A stretch of DNA of 64,000 nt from assembly GCF_001625215.2 (NCBI RefSeq), contig NC_030382.2, forward strand, positions 19,808,823-19,872,822, in the 5' to 3' direction. Under the pieces are notes generated by a model. It saw only the letters and a list, made by a program, of their open reading frames with translations. It was not told the origin of the DNA and ran no database searches. A program made the translations under genes and the position numbers. Of this stretch, positions 11,379 to 22,928 are shown one piece after another (the first letter of the stretch is position 1; every line of letters begins with the position of its first letter). Origin of the DNA: Daucus carota subsp. sativus. Lineage: Eukaryota; Streptophyta; Magnoliopsida; Apiales; Apiaceae.

Positions 11379-11750
11379 CTTCATCAAGCCTTTGACTAGC
11401 AAGAATCAAAGCAAGCACGCCTTTATGCTTAGGGTCATCAATTCCAGCTTCATAAGCTTTAGAGAGTAATTCGATAATGTCATTACTGTACCCGTCATCG
11501 ATAGCTTTGTGAATTAAACACATGAGACCATATGTTTTAATTTCAGGACCAGGTTGATAGGATGGATCTTCGGGTAGTATTAGTTTAACAGCCTCCACAA
11601 AATTTTTCTCCACCGCATGTTGTAAGACAGTGCTTCCAGACTCGTCTTTTCTACTAAATAATTCTTTAAACTCTACAAGTGACCCGTCTTCTGCACTGCT
11701 CTGACGTTTAGCTGCATCAACAATCATCCTAATCATGTCGCTCGCTCCTT
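11379..11750 (-). pseudogene. Gene A exon 5: linker with degenerate ankyrin units, module 2
   Basis: The acceptor is TGACAG before AAGGAGCG and the donor is GAAG|GTATG. It reads EGASDMIRMIVDAAKRQ, then LFSRKDESGSTVLQHAVEKN, KLILPEDPSYQPG and LMCLIHKAIDDGYSNDIIELL. This linker exon is typical of the family and is phase 1 at both ends. It matches exon 2 of the first module (19786-20193), supporting an internal duplication. The paralogous exon in gene E is split by a MULE. Confidence 0.75.
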
Positions 11751-12086
11751 CTGTCACTACAAGTCAGGTCAAAATGATATGGTAATTTCAACTTCCATAA
11801 TAGTTATTCAAAATACAAAATAAAATAAATTATTCCTAGTACCAAAACTTCTTTTCTAACTTCCAATACTTAAATTTATTACATAAACTTATCATTTTTA
11901 ACCTGTATAATTTAAGTCTAAATAAACTTACTCATGGTCTCTGTATAAAACTCATATCTTTATAAAAAAAAGTTAGGCAAATGATACCATATCAATGATA
12001 TGATATCATCAACACCTCGCATGGATACCTGAAATGATCTATTTACTCTAATGAAGTGAAGATCAAGATACATCTATACTACATAC

Positions 12087-12449
12087 CTTGGCCTGTATTC
12101 TGAATAAGAGCATGCAATGCAGTTGTCCTACGACCAAGACCGTCTAAAGACAGAGCTTTACAAGTTGTACAGATCTCCTCAATAATATCTTTGTACCCAT
12201 TTTCCGCAGCTATATAAATTGGAGTCTTGCCTTCATTGTTTTGAACATGGCTATCATTTCGATCGGCCTTTACCAAGAGCTTAACCATAGCCAAGTTATT
12301 ATTAAGGACAACTAAGTGTAAGGCCGTATTCTTCATTGGAACATTAACTTTCCTAATAAATTTTAAAAAAGGACTAACTGGATTATGGGTGCGGTCATTA
12401 GATGAAGAAGAAGAAGGCAAAATACGTTTGGATGCATCAACGAGGACCT
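12087..12449 (-). pseudogene. Gene A exon 4, 3' part, truncated by a Copia insertion
   Basis: Ankyrin units TALHLVVLNNNLAMVKLLVKA and GKTPIYIAAENGYKDIIEEI are followed by the linker ALSLDGLGRRTTALHALIQN and donor CAAG|GTATG. The 5' border is the junction with the LTR at 12450. Compared with gene E, about 150 bp encoding the preceding ankyrin unit are missing between this piece and 14824. Confidence 0.75.
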
Positions 12450-12923
12450 AATTGGGTTCCGTCCCGAATTCCTAAATAAGTCAAGAATCCTAATTGGAGA
12501 AGATATCTTATTTATGATAATTGAGGTAATCCGATTCTTGGTAGAATATTAATTGTGGAAGGATTTCTATCCAAGATAGGAAAAGATGGTAATTATCATA
12601 AATAGGAATTTTGAAGTTGATTAGGATTAGAATATTTGTGGTGCCTATAAATATAGTTATTTGTAGGAGTTTTATTGTATTGCAAAAGTTAGAGAGTTGT
12701 GTGAGAGATACACAAGAGAGAACTTTTGTGATCAAGTTGAGGGGTTTGTATACAAGAGTGTTGAGTGAGGGAGCGACTCCAATCTTGTAATACATTCATA
12801 TTTAGTGGATTGGTGGTTTTACCCTCCCTTGAGGGGTTTCCACGTTAATTGTTTGTGTTCTTTACTTTCGTGCTTGTTATTGTGTTTGATTAACGTCAAT
12901 CTATAGTGGATGCGATCCTAACA
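12450..12923 (+). repeat. Left LTR of the Copia gag-only element
   Basis: 474 bp, matching 14350-14823 almost throughout. Its first two bases are AA where the right LTR has TG. Ends GATCCTAACA directly before the PBS region. Confidence 0.88.
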
Positions 12924-12926
12924 AAC

Positions 12927-12939
12927 TGGTATCAAGAGC
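12927..12939 (+). promoter_or_regulatory. Primer binding site, initiator tRNA-Met type
   Basis: TGGTATCAAGAGC, three bases after the left LTR. It matches the usual Copia PBS TGGTATCAGAGC except for one inserted A. Confidence 0.8.
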
Positions 12940-13032
12940 TGAGGTTCGAGGAGTAGATTCGACGTTAAAGAGGAGACAATCACAAAGTAGGTTGTTTGTG
13001 TGTTGTTGGTCTTGAGTTGATTTTTTGGCTTG

Positions 13033-14349
13033 ATGGAGGATCTTAAATCGTTGAGGATTGATGCACCCAAATATGATGGGAAGACAGATTTCACAATGTG
13101 GCAATTAACCGTCAAGGATGTGTTAATTCAACAAGGACTTGATGATGCCTTGGAGAAGACGAAGCCAAAAGAGATGAGTGATGCAGATTGGGCGAAAATC
13201 CAGAAGAGAGCGGCGAGTACAATCAGGCTGGCACTTGCACCCGATGTGAGATATAACGTGTTGAAGGAGTCGACACCGAAGGAGATATGGGACAAGTTAG
13301 CAAGCATATACGCTTCGAAGTCGTTGACCAACCAACTTAATTTGAAGATGGAGTTGTACTCATTAAAACTGGATGAAGAAGGTAATCTCCATGATCACAT
13401 TAGTTGTTTTAATCAGCTGGTATGTCATCTGGCTAATGTTGATGAGCCGATGAAAGACGAGGAACAAGCTCTGTTGTTGTTGTCATCATTACCGAAGTCC
13501 TTCAAATATTTTAAGCAGACGTTGTTAGTGGGGAGGACGTCTCTTACGCTTGATGATGTGTTAAAAGCGCTAAGAGATAATGAGAGGATGACAAAGGATG
13601 CTGTTTCTCAAAGTGGTGAGACGGTTTTAGCTGTCCAAAGTGCTGAAAGAGGGAAGAGTCGCGCGCGCAATGACCTGCAAGGAAGAAGTAAATCTCGGCC
13701 GAGTAAGAAGGATATGAGCACTGTTGAGTGCTATTATTGTGGTGAAACGGGTCATATGCAGATGTTCTGTCCGAGCTTTAAAGAAGACATGAGATCCTTT
13801 AAAGAGATGAAGGGAAAGAACAAAGTTGAAGATGCGCACTCTACACATGTGATCGAGGATGGAGAGTTTTTGATGGCGAGTGATGATATCGTTTCTGATT
13901 CGGTGATGAATAAATCAGAATGGGTGATGGATTCTGCTGCTTCCATGCACATATGTAGGGATTGAGCGATGTTTGAGACTTTATGCACGGATGAAGATCT
14001 TGGTAATATCATTGTGGGGAATGATGAGAAGATGAAGGTTCACGGTGTTGGAACTGTTTGTCTTAAACTCCATGATGGTACAATCAAGAAGGCTCTCAAT
14101 GTCAGGTTTGTACCAGATGCATCAAAGAACGTGTTATCTTTGAGCGTGTTGGCATCACGGGGGTACAGATTCGTTGGACGAGGGCGAAGTTGCAAGGTGT
14201 ATAAAGGAAAGAGCTTGATTCTACAAGGGGTGATGAACAAGAAGAACATCTATTGTTTAGATGGTGGAGCAACGAAGATGAAGACCGAGAAAAAGGTGAG
14301 ATTCTCGGATTCAGTTGAAGTTTTAGGGAATTCGAGCCGAGGGAGGATT
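13033..14349 (+). pseudogene. Copia Gag and partial protease, one nonsense codon
   Basis: An open frame from MEDLKSLRIDAPKYDG at 13033 to a TGA at 13963-13965 encodes a Copia Gag. It has the family's N-terminal YDG---F--W motif, IWDKLASIY and LLSSLPKSF, and a zinc knuckle CYYCGETGHMQMFC (CX2CX4HX4C, about residue 235). It then runs into the protease motif WVMDSAASMHIC (Asp-Ser-Ala). The same frame continues after the TGA as AMFETLCTDEDLGNI through further protease-like sequence to the polypurine tract; CGA to TGA is the simplest explanation of the break. Nothing of integrase or reverse transcriptase remains. The product could act only as a capsid protein. Confidence 0.85.
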
Positions 14350-14823
14350 TGTTGGGTTCCGTCCCGAATTCCTAAATAAGTCAAGAATCCTAATTGGAGA
14401 AGGTATCTTATTTATGATAATTGAGGTAATCCGATTCTTGGTAGAATATTAATTGTGGACGGATTTCTATCCAAGATAGGAAAAGATGGTAATTATCATA
14501 AATAGGAATTTTGAAGTTGATTAGGATTAGAATATTTGTGGTGCCTATAAATATAGTTATTTGTAAGAGTTTTATTGTATTGCAAAAGTTAGAGAGTTGT
14601 GTGAGAGATACACAAGAGAGAACTTTTGTGATCAAGTTGAGGGGTTTGTATACAAGAGTGTTGAGTGAGGGAGCGACTCCAATATTGTAATACATTCATA
14701 TTTAGTGGATTGGTGGTTTTACCCTCCCTTGAGGGGTTTCCACGTTAATTGTTTGTGTTCTTTACTTTCGTGCTTGTTATTGTGTTTGATTAACGTCAAT
14801 CTATAGTGGATGCGATCCTAACA
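14350..14823 (+). repeat. Right LTR of the Copia gag-only element
   Basis: 474 bp, TGTTGGGTTCC to GATCCTAACA, with intact TG...CA ends. Confidence 0.88.
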
Positions 14824-15089
14824 ATAGTTTCTCCAGACCCATTCACTTTATCTGCTTTAATTTTCAATGCAGCTTTTGATATAGCATCTCCCGCAATGGC
14901 ATTAGCAAAACAATTGGAAATTGCATCAGTATCCTCTTTCATACGTGCATACTCTTCATCGGTCCTCACTTTAATTTCCTTATTGAGAAGCACATCTTTT
15001 CTCATCCGTTTACTTGGGAGGACCAAATTTGAAAAAATATCTCTTGTCCGATCATTTTGCATACCATCAAATGTAATTTTATATTGCAC
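14824..15089 (-). pseudogene. Gene A exon 4, 5' part: PGG-exon start fused to an N-terminal ankyrin exon
   Basis: After a TTTTGTAG acceptor it reads VQYKITFDGMQNDRT, matching the start of the PGG exon (VHIKIALDDVQNDRS in gene E). A lysine-rich stretch RMRKDVLLNKEIKV follows. Instead of the PGG helices it then continues as MKEDTDAISNCFANAIAGDA and KADKVNGSGETI, which is how first exons of this family begin (compare MGTDTLYAAAIAGDA in exon 1). The exon is cut at 14824 by the Copia right LTR. Confidence 0.75.
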
Positions 15090-15747
15090 CTACAAAAGTT
15101 AAACAATTACCTTAATTTGGACACATGCAATCTACATACAACATGATGAGGCAAGAATATGGTCCAAACTACAAACCATTTCTTGTATATTTATGAGGGG
15201 ACTAGGATATTAGTATAGAAAACCAATTCAAATTATTTTCAAAAACTTTATATATAGATCTCTATGTTTTCGCCAATGAGGATAATAATGGAACCAACAT
15301 TTGGATATTCATATTGCTCAGACAATTTGATTCAAAAGTACATATTTTACAAAAATGGTTAACTAATTATATATATTATGATCATTTTTTCATAATAATA
15401 AACACTATTTCTATAAATAATATTGTGGAATCCAATCTAAGATTTTATTCAAATATAAGTCTTAAGTTTGTTAAACTTTTATTATGAATAATAATAATAT
15501 CTAACATGGACTTAAGAATAAACATACATGATTTTATGTAAATTTCAATACTTAAAAAATGTATATAACATTCTATATTGGATTCTATGCATGCAAGATT
15601 TAACTATATTTATCAAATTTCAATTTCAATAATTAGAGTGACTAAAATATAATTAGTAAAGGTGAATGCTCACCTTACCACCTGTTCATGCTGTACATAA
15701 GATCAAAAGTTCTAAACATCAACCATACTTGCATTATATAAAATATA

Positions 15748-16203
15748 GAGTTAATTGCACTTTCTAACCTCGAACTTTGTCCCAAACACGATTTGATACC
15801 TAAATTTTAAAACGTGACAATATACACTCTACACTTAGCATTCGCTTGCAAGTTATACCCCTTGATCACTTTTCCATTAAAATATCTTTGTTAACTTTGA
15901 GTTTCACACGGGCATTATAGGTAAGATTTGTGCATGGCCACTATACATATATTTATTCCGTTATTGTAGTCCTGCAAGTTTGCTTTGAAAAAGCAAATAC
16001 AATATATGCACAGTGGCAATGCCCAAATCTTACCCATTATGTCCATCTGAAACTTAACACGTTAATTGGAGATTTTAATGGAAAAGTGACCAAGGGGTAC
16101 AACTTGCAAGCGAATGTTAAGTGTGTGCATATTGTCACGTTTTAAAGTCTAGGTACTAAATTTCGTCTGGGCAAAGTTAGGGGTTAGAAAGTGTAATTAA
16201 CTC
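15748..16203. mobile_element. MULE with TIRs filling most of its length
   Basis: It starts GAGTTAATTGCACTTTCTAA and ends with its inverse (TTAGAAAGTGTAATTAACTC). Inverted repeats extend about 170 bp on each side, including CGCTTGCAAGTTATACCCCTT and its inverse. Flanks TAAAATATA and TAATAAATA are a poor 9-bp match. It lies in intron 3 of gene A and shares the terminal sequence of the elements at 1001, 56960 and 63300. Non-coding. Confidence 0.8.
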
Positions 16204-16304
16204 TAATAAATAATATTTAAAACTCTAATTTATTTATTTTTTTTGTAAATTGTAACCGCGCAAATTTTCAAAACAGAGCATAGCAAAGTAATTTTTTAAC
16301 GTAC

Positions 16305-16849
16305 CTGGTCATCAATAATTTTATCTTCCAAATAAAGCATGTCGCAAGCAGTCCAGCCTTTCTTGTTTTTGACATACATGTCGAGTCCTTCATATTTTAA
16401 GAGTTGGGGAAGAAAGCAACCACGCATGATAAGCAAGTGAAGAAGTGTATTTCCATCATTATCCTCCTTATTCACAAACTCATTTTTACACTCTTCTAGA
16501 CAATATTTTAAAATACCTTCTATCATCTCTTTTTTACTTTGTAGTGCTGCTAAATGTAGAATATTTCTTTCATTTTTATCAACAGCAACATATGCCGAAG
16601 ATGTGGAAGGCCATGATTGCATAAGACGTATCATTGTAGAAGTGTATCCTTCTTCCGCCGCTATATGAAAAGGTGTTATTATATTTTTATATACAAATGG
16701 ATGTTTACATATATTTTGAGCTTCTATTATCACGTTAATTATTGAATCAAATTCGTGATATGCCGCATGGTGAAGGATATTCCATCCCAGATTGTCAACA
16801 TAGGTCACACATTGTTCGGAATGACTATTCATCATGGTGCAGAAGGATT
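16305..16849 (-). pseudogene. Gene A exon 3: C-terminal ankyrin repeats, module 1
   Basis: Acceptor TTTTTTCAG before AATCCTTC and donor GACCAG|GTAC; phase 1 in. The frame is open throughout: NLGWNILHHAAYHEFDSIIN, TPFHIAAEEGYTSTMIRLM, NERNILHLAALQSKKEMIEG, DGNTLLHLLIMRGCFLPQLL, ending CDMLYLEDKIIDDQ. It is the module-1 counterpart of exon 6 and is itself undamaged, in contrast to the homologous exon of gene E (60734-61280). Confidence 0.8.
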
Positions 16850-18250
16850 CTGAAAAAAAAATAAGTGTTAATTGTATATCATATAGTATTTATTCTCTGT
16901 ATATAATTTGAATATGTGTATTTTCAAATTTTCATAAAATAGTTAAGTTCTTGCACTAAAATCAAGCCTATATATAAAGTTGGTTACTTTTCTTTACAAA
17001 GTATAGAGGTATTGGTTAAATTTAATCATATTATTAATATTTGTCGTTAGTAAGAGGTGCCATAAAAAAACTCTTTTAATTAAAATTCTACTTTATGAAT
17101 TTCATACAATATTTACTAAGTAGTATTGTTATAACTAGTTAGTAATTGTTTTGAGTGATTCAAAGTGAGATTGGATATGAAAAAAATTCTGCAAATAAGT
17201 TTAATATATATAGGGTCCTATTCCAATACGAACTCCTTATGGTACAAACATACAAATTACAACCTAGCCCAATCAAATATCAACTCAACCAAATAGCTTT
17301 AACTTGTCCACTTTCTAAAACAAAACCAATGATATACACGTAGAATACATACAAAATAATTAACACTCGCACCCAAACCCCCTCTCTCTCGTTAATCGTC
17401 TTCTTCGATTTCAAAGTCTACTAATTAAGAATGTTTCCATGTAGTTCTGAGCAATTACTCTGTGGTTTCAAGTTTAATTCTATTGTGCTAATTTTTTTAG
17501 GAGAAATCACTAATTTATGAAACACAATTACAATTTTGCAAGCGAAAATCACTAAATTCTAAAGCGCATATCACCAATTTGTACAACAGAAATCTTCGAT
17601 TCTGCAAATATATCAACATGTATATCAAAGCTTTAACAATGTTATAATTCATGATAGAGTCTAGTCGTTCATGATATTGAGAGCGAGAGAGATCATCGAA
17701 AAAAGATTAGGGGAGGGGAATGGAAAGGACGGATGTGGTGATGGCGGAGAGAGGGGTGAGGATGGTGATGAAAGGTAGAGGGAGGGACCAGAGTTGGTGA
17801 AGATGATGGCGAAATCAGGGAGGTGAGGCGGGTGGTAGTTTTAGCCTAGTTGTGACCGCGGAGGTGGAGGAGAGAGATATGAGGAGAGAGATAGAGATGG
17901 AGGAGGGAGGGAGGAAGGCAAAGAGATAGGAGGGAGGGAAGGTGTATGTGTGTGTAGGTCATGTTCCAGAGAGAACTATTAGGGAGAAGAACCATTGGGA
18001 CCATTATCTTATCTCTAGTATTAGTTAGGATTCTGCAGCAGAACTTCAAATGAAAAAAAGTATTAGTTAGGGTTCTGTAGTAGAATTTCAATTGAATAAA
18101 ATGTCTTATTTATGTATTATATTTTAAAATTACTTTTGAACACACACAACGATGCAGAAAAACATGTATTTAGATTTAGATCCTAAAAATTTATGAAAAA
18201 TATAGGGTTCTGCAGTAGAACCTTAGTGGTTCTATGGTTCTATTTTAAGC
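16850..18250. other. Intron 2 of gene A (3' part), possible decayed MULE
   Basis: AT-rich sequence. From about 17380 to 18010 there is a pyrimidine/purine-skewed stretch that read on the minus strand resembles a plant 5' UTR (CTCTCTC runs). Sequences around 17995-18240 repeat the phrase GTTCTGCAGTAGAA three times with variation. That is suggestive of a degenerate TIR element, but the two ends could not be matched confidently. Confidence 0.3.
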
Positions 18251-18255
18251 ATTGG

Positions 18256-18256
<1 letters not shown>

Positions 18257-18316
<60 letters not shown>
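18257..18316. repeat. (TA)n microsatellite
   Basis: About 60 bp of pure alternating TA. Confidence 0.95.
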
Positions 18317-18320
<4 letters not shown>

Positions 18321-19260
18321 TGCTCAAATGAGAACCCCAATTAATGTGAGATATGAGATCTAATCTCAGCACTCATTTTTATCCCCAAATTAAATCACAA
18401 ACACACATTAAAATTTTTATTTTATAATTCATCTCTTTAATCGCCCACACCCCTACCACCACCCACCCACCAACCGCCAACCACCACGCACTAGCAGTCT
18501 CCCGGCCACCACTGTTACGACACATCAGATCTGCTCCTCCCCCCACCGCCCCCTCTCTCTCTCATTTCCAGGGCCCAGCCACATCGACCTCCTGCACAAA
18601 TCTAACCACCAGTCGACAAAGTCCAGATCATCGGAGCCGTCGAGATTAAACTCATCCAGAGTTGTCGGAGGTGTAAGGCCGATGCCGCGATCACAGGTGA
18701 GGCAAGTGAAGGTAGAATCGCGAGTGCAGTGGGTCCTTGCACAATCTTTTTGAGCTCTTTAATCCTCAGATTCCGTAACTCATCTAGCCACGACGCCGCA
18801 ACATTTTCGCTGTCGCCGGAAACGCCAAAACGACGCTGGTGATTTTTCAGATTGAGGAGTGAATTGATTGTAATTTGTGATTTTTCAGTTTTGGGGGTTT
18901 GTACATGGTGGTGGTGGTGGTCTGTAATTAGTGATTTGCCGATGATGATTTTGTTTTGTAGTTGGTGCTTTTCGGATTTGGGGGTGGTGGTGGTGTTCAA
19001 GCGTTGATTTTTGGTTTTGGCGGTAATTTTTAGTTTTCCGGCGGTGATATTTAGTTTGCCGATGGTGATTATTTGGTGGTCGCCGAAGGTCGTGGTAGTG
19101 GTCAGCGGTTGTCGAAGGTGATAGGTAGTTGAATTAGAAAATGATGAAATATTAAAATATTAAATGAATGGTGAGAGGTTAATATAATGTATTTAAATTA
19201 ATGGCTGAGATGATTCCAATATTTGGAGTAAAGTAATATAAAATAAAATGTTTAATAAAT
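18317..19260. mobile_element. Possible Pack-MULE remnant with a GC-rich captured segment
   Basis: The left end AGTCTTGCTCAAATGAGAAC and its following GATCTAATCTCAGCACTCAT have a weak inverted counterpart near 19140-19230 (GGCTGAGATGATTCC). The core (18480-19100) is strikingly richer in G and C than its surroundings and has a 132-codon minus-strand frame (18602-19000) with FGVSGDSENVAASWLDELRN. A GC-rich exon-like island between decayed TIRs suits a captured gene fragment, but I do not recognise the source. Confidence 0.35.
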
Positions 19261-19359
19261 TTGAAAATTATTGTACTTAACAAAGTAAGAGATATAATAA
19301 ATGGTTATATTTTAACATTAATATTCTTTCATCATTTAAATTATTATAATAAAATTATA

Positions 19360-19670
19360 CTCCCTCCGTCCCAGTCATTTGTATACAAATGGCTGGGACA
19401 CGGAGACCAAAAAATTGGATAAAAAATGAGTAAAATTGGATGAAAAGTGGGTATAGTGGTGGGACCCATTTATATTTAATAATAAATTTGACATAGTGGA
19501 AGAAAGTAATGGGTGTAATAGTGTTTATATTATTATAAAATGGAGATAGTGGAAGAAAGTAGTTGGTGTAATGATGTTTTATATTATAAAAGTTTACTAC
19601 TTTTGGAATGTATACAATTGATGGGACGTCCCAAAAAAGAAACTGTATACAATTCATTGGACGGAGGGAG
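19360..19670. mobile_element. Stowaway MITE
   Basis: CTCCCTCCGTCCCA at the left and GGACGGAGGGAG at the right, flanked by TA on both sides (19358-19359, 19671-19672); 311 bp. In intron 2 of gene A. Confidence 0.9.
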
Positions 19671-19785
19671 TAGAATTTTATTATGAATCTTTATATATTG
19701 AGCAAATATATGCAATATAACTAGGTTGATTTATATTATAATTATCAATATCTAGCAAATATTTACATAAATAATTTTTGCGTAC

Positions 19786-20193
19786 CTTCTTTCCGACTTC
19801 TAACGAGAGAAATGAATTCGGGCATGCTTGTAGGTGAGCAATATTTGTACACAACTTGAACTCCTTTTTCATATATTTTGGTGAGTAAGTTGACCATATC
19901 GCCATATTCTTTATCCATAGCTTTGTAAATTAATGGCACTAGACCAATCAAATCGGGATGCTCCACACGCCGAAACATGTTGAGTACGAAATAAGCTGGA
20001 TGTTCTTCTGATATGAGTTGAACCAAGTTCAGATAATTTCCCTCTACTGCGAGTTCCATAATGATGCATTTATTCTCATCAATTTTATTAAACAACTCAA
20101 CCAACCATTGGGTGCTTTCGTATCCCCTAAGATCATTTGCACGTTTCACCACATCAAAGACTATTCCAATCACATCTATAACTTCTTCCCTCC
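19786..20193 (-). pseudogene. Gene A exon 2: linker, module 1
   Basis: Acceptor CATGCAG before GGAGGGAAG and donor AGAAG|GTACG; 408 nt, phase 1 on both sides. It reads GREEVIDVIGIVFDVVKRAND, LFNKIDENKCIIMELAVEGN, LVQLISEEHPAYF, LVPLIYKAMDKEYGDMVNLL. It corresponds to exon 5 of module 2 and to gene E 63752 onward. Open throughout. Confidence 0.75.
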
Positions 20194-20695
20194 CTGCATG
20201 GGAAATGAAAGTATATTAAAACTCCCTTTTGAAATTTTAGAGTTCAAATACTCAAAGTATATTACAATAACAGAAAATGACAATAAATTGCACTACTAAA
20301 AAAAGTGGAATAGACATCGCACTTTTAACATCAGTTAGAGTTGCCACTGATGTTAAAAATACTTTTAACAACATTTTTACTTAAACTGATGTGTTAAAGT
20401 ACTTTAGACATCAGTTATTTATGCAACTGATGTGTAAGGTACGTGTTTAAAAAAAGTTTCACCATTCCCTCCCCCATTTCCCCCCTTATCAAAAATTTCC
20501 CTCACTTATAAAATTTCAACTTCCCTCCCTTAAACAAATTTCATCTCCCTCCAATATTCATAACACAAATCTTTAAAATACAATAATTAAAATACACAAA
20601 TCATATATATTATAATTTTAAAATATTACAAATAAATATTAAAAATTACAATTAGTCAACTAAATTAAAATATTAAAAATCCTTAAAATACACAA

Positions 20696-20700
<5 letters not shown>

Positions 20701-20737
<37 letters not shown>
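20701..20737. repeat. (TA)n microsatellite
   Basis: Pure alternating TA inside the CACTA element. Confidence 0.9.
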
Positions 20738-20738
<1 letters not shown>

Positions 20739-22291
20739 CTTAATATATTAAAAATAAATATTAAAAATTATAATTATTCAATTAAAATATAAAACTAAAT
20801 AAAACTACCCACAAACACATAAACTAACATATAATCACCCAACACCTTACAACCCTAACACATTACAAATATATAGCATAACTACATAAATAATAATACC
20901 TTAAAAGATAAAACATACATATCATTCACAAACTCTATCAAACTCATTTTAAAACAAAAATGTCTTAGGCAGAGAGGAGAGCTCAGGAACCCTAAAAATC
21001 AAGCCCGACATTAATCCACCGGCGTTCTTCAGCCTGCTATGTTCATCGTTCCTTTTGCTGGCTTCCAGCCTCTAGGTAACCCCCTCTCTCTCGCCCCATC
21101 CCCTTTTGCTCTCTTGTTATGGATTTGTATTAACTTTTTGGATGTATTATAGATATCTATGGAAGAACGAGCATCATTTGATGTGTACAGGCGAGATCTG
21201 CACTGCTGCCGAGAGATTGTTATGAGAAAGCGGTAATTATCTCTTTCCCTTAATCTCACATCATATTGTGTTTATTTTTTATCTATAAGGAACATATTTT
21301 TGCCGTAATTTGTTTTTATGATTATATATTAGCTTGCACCTTCAATTTTTTGAAATGTTGGTATGCCTGTTATGGGTATGTGCCCGAATTTCTAATTGGG
21401 GGCTTGGATGTGCTTTTATTAGTTAATTTAATTGGTTTTGTTTTGGACTTTGTGGTTTTAGCTTATAAATGGTTGTGTGAATTTAGAACATGTATATTGG
21501 CGGTGAGTTTAAGGTCATAATCAAGTCTGGAATCAAAAAGATCAAGTATAGAGATGTTAGGTGGGAATAAATTGTGATGCAATGCATACCTTCTGTTTAT
21601 TTTTTGGTTGGTGTAGGTGTATCTAACAATCCTCCCTTTCTAAGGCTGAAACAGAGAAAACCACCAGCCTATCTTAATGCCTGTAGAATAATAAATATGA
21701 ATTTATTATGTCAATTGTTTGTGCAACTTTGCAAATCGGTGCTGCTTCTCGGTATCTTTATTTGTAGGAAACAAGATTTCCACAGCTTTGAACTTTAAGT
21801 GCAGAGCAGATAACTGCTATGAGATTTTCTGAGTGTAAATTTTGGTGACTTAAATGTATAGACTGTTTGATTCCACGGCATTATTCTTTCAGATTTGAAG
21901 GGAGAAGGTGTGTTTTTTTTTCTTTGTTACAAGACAAATGTATGACTACATGTGAGAATATGATCAAATTACAAGATTATGCAGTATTTTGCTGTTTAAA
22001 TTTGTAATTAATAAACTGTATGTACTAATTACACAAGATTATACGGTATGTTACTGATGACATATAATTAATAACAAATTACAAGATGATTTACAGACAT
22101 TCATGGTTTAGTACTTTATTTCTGCAGTCTTTTTACAAGTCCTTTTATTATGTATACTATTGTATCATATTAAAGAGTTATAAGCTATAACCTAATATAA
22201 CATGGAGAGAGATAATGTAGTTTGTTCAGTGAATTGCTATGTATATATTTATTGTAACATCACTTTAAGAATGTTAATCTTGTTGCTGCAG

Positions 22292-22848
22292 TATGACTAC
22301 AACCCTCGAGAAGTACCAGCGTTGCAATTTAAATCCAATAGCTAACAGCATCGGAACTGAAACACAGGTTTGCATTTTATCTTAAAAAAATTTGAGACTG
22401 TACTAATTGAATTTCAGCGAGCTCAATAAACTTTACTACGATTTCTCGTTTTCTGTTTTCAATTAGAATTGGTGCCAAGAGGTCTCACTTCTAAATGCAA
22501 AGTATGAATCCCTGCAACACACTCAAAGGTCAGGCTATACGTACGATTATATAAAGCCTTTAAGCTAATTATCAATTAGTCATGATTGTATAGTTTTCAG
22601 AGTGATTATATATGTAATATCGATATATGTGGTAGAACTTCACACAAGTTTATAATCTGATTTTCAAAAAAATGGACTATAATATAATTTGTAAATTTAA
22701 TGGTGTCGTAATTCGTAAAAATTGCTGAAATGCACTAAAATGATAAAGGCATTTGCTTGGAGAGGATCTTGGACCATTGAGCTTGAAAGAACTGCAAAGT
22801 CTTGAGAAGCAGCTGGAAGGGGCTCTTGGACAAACAAGGCATAGAAAG
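22292..22848 (+). pseudogene. Captured MADS-box (AGL6-like) exons 2-4
   Basis: Three exons lie in order with intact GT-AG borders. 22292-22367 (76 nt) reads MTTTLEKYQRCNLNPIANSI. 22467-22528 (62 nt) reads NWCQEVSLLNAKYESLQHTQ. 22749-22848 (100 nt) reads [20 protein letters not shown] then [13 protein letters not shown]. The 62- and 100-nt sizes are the canonical K-domain exon sizes of MIKC MADS genes. The GEDLGPL--KELQ-LEKQLE-AL signature is that of the AGL6/SEP group, with NW-QEV--L-AKYESL--TQ favouring AGL6. The DNA-binding MADS exon and the C-terminal exons are missing. The segment lies inside a CACTA transposon, so it is a captured fragment rather than a gene. Confidence 0.85.
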
Positions 22849-22928
22849 GTAATTAATTCAAAGAAAGTAGTTACACTTAACAGACTAGCTAGTTATACAA
22901 GAATGAAACAAAGACTAAATTTTTCTAG

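Larger units (their letters stand above)
12450..14823 (+). mobile_element. Copia-type gag-only LTR element (TR-GAG-like)
   Basis: Two 474-bp LTRs flank a 1.4-kb interior holding only gag and the start of a protease. The right LTR begins TG and both end ACA. An initiator-tRNA-Met-type PBS (TGGTATCAAGAGC, 12927-12939) follows the left LTR, and a purine-rich tract GAGGGAGGA (14338-14347) precedes the right one. There is no integrase or reverse transcriptase, so the element must have been moved in trans. The LTRs differ at about four internal sites plus their first two bases (AA against TG). No target duplication exists (GACCT left, ATAGT right), and host exon sequence is missing at the junction. 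Confidence 0.88.

Noticed and set aside
12508..12795. 95-codon minus-strand frame repeated at 14408-14695
   Set aside because: It lies within the two Copia LTRs and is a shadow of the repeat.
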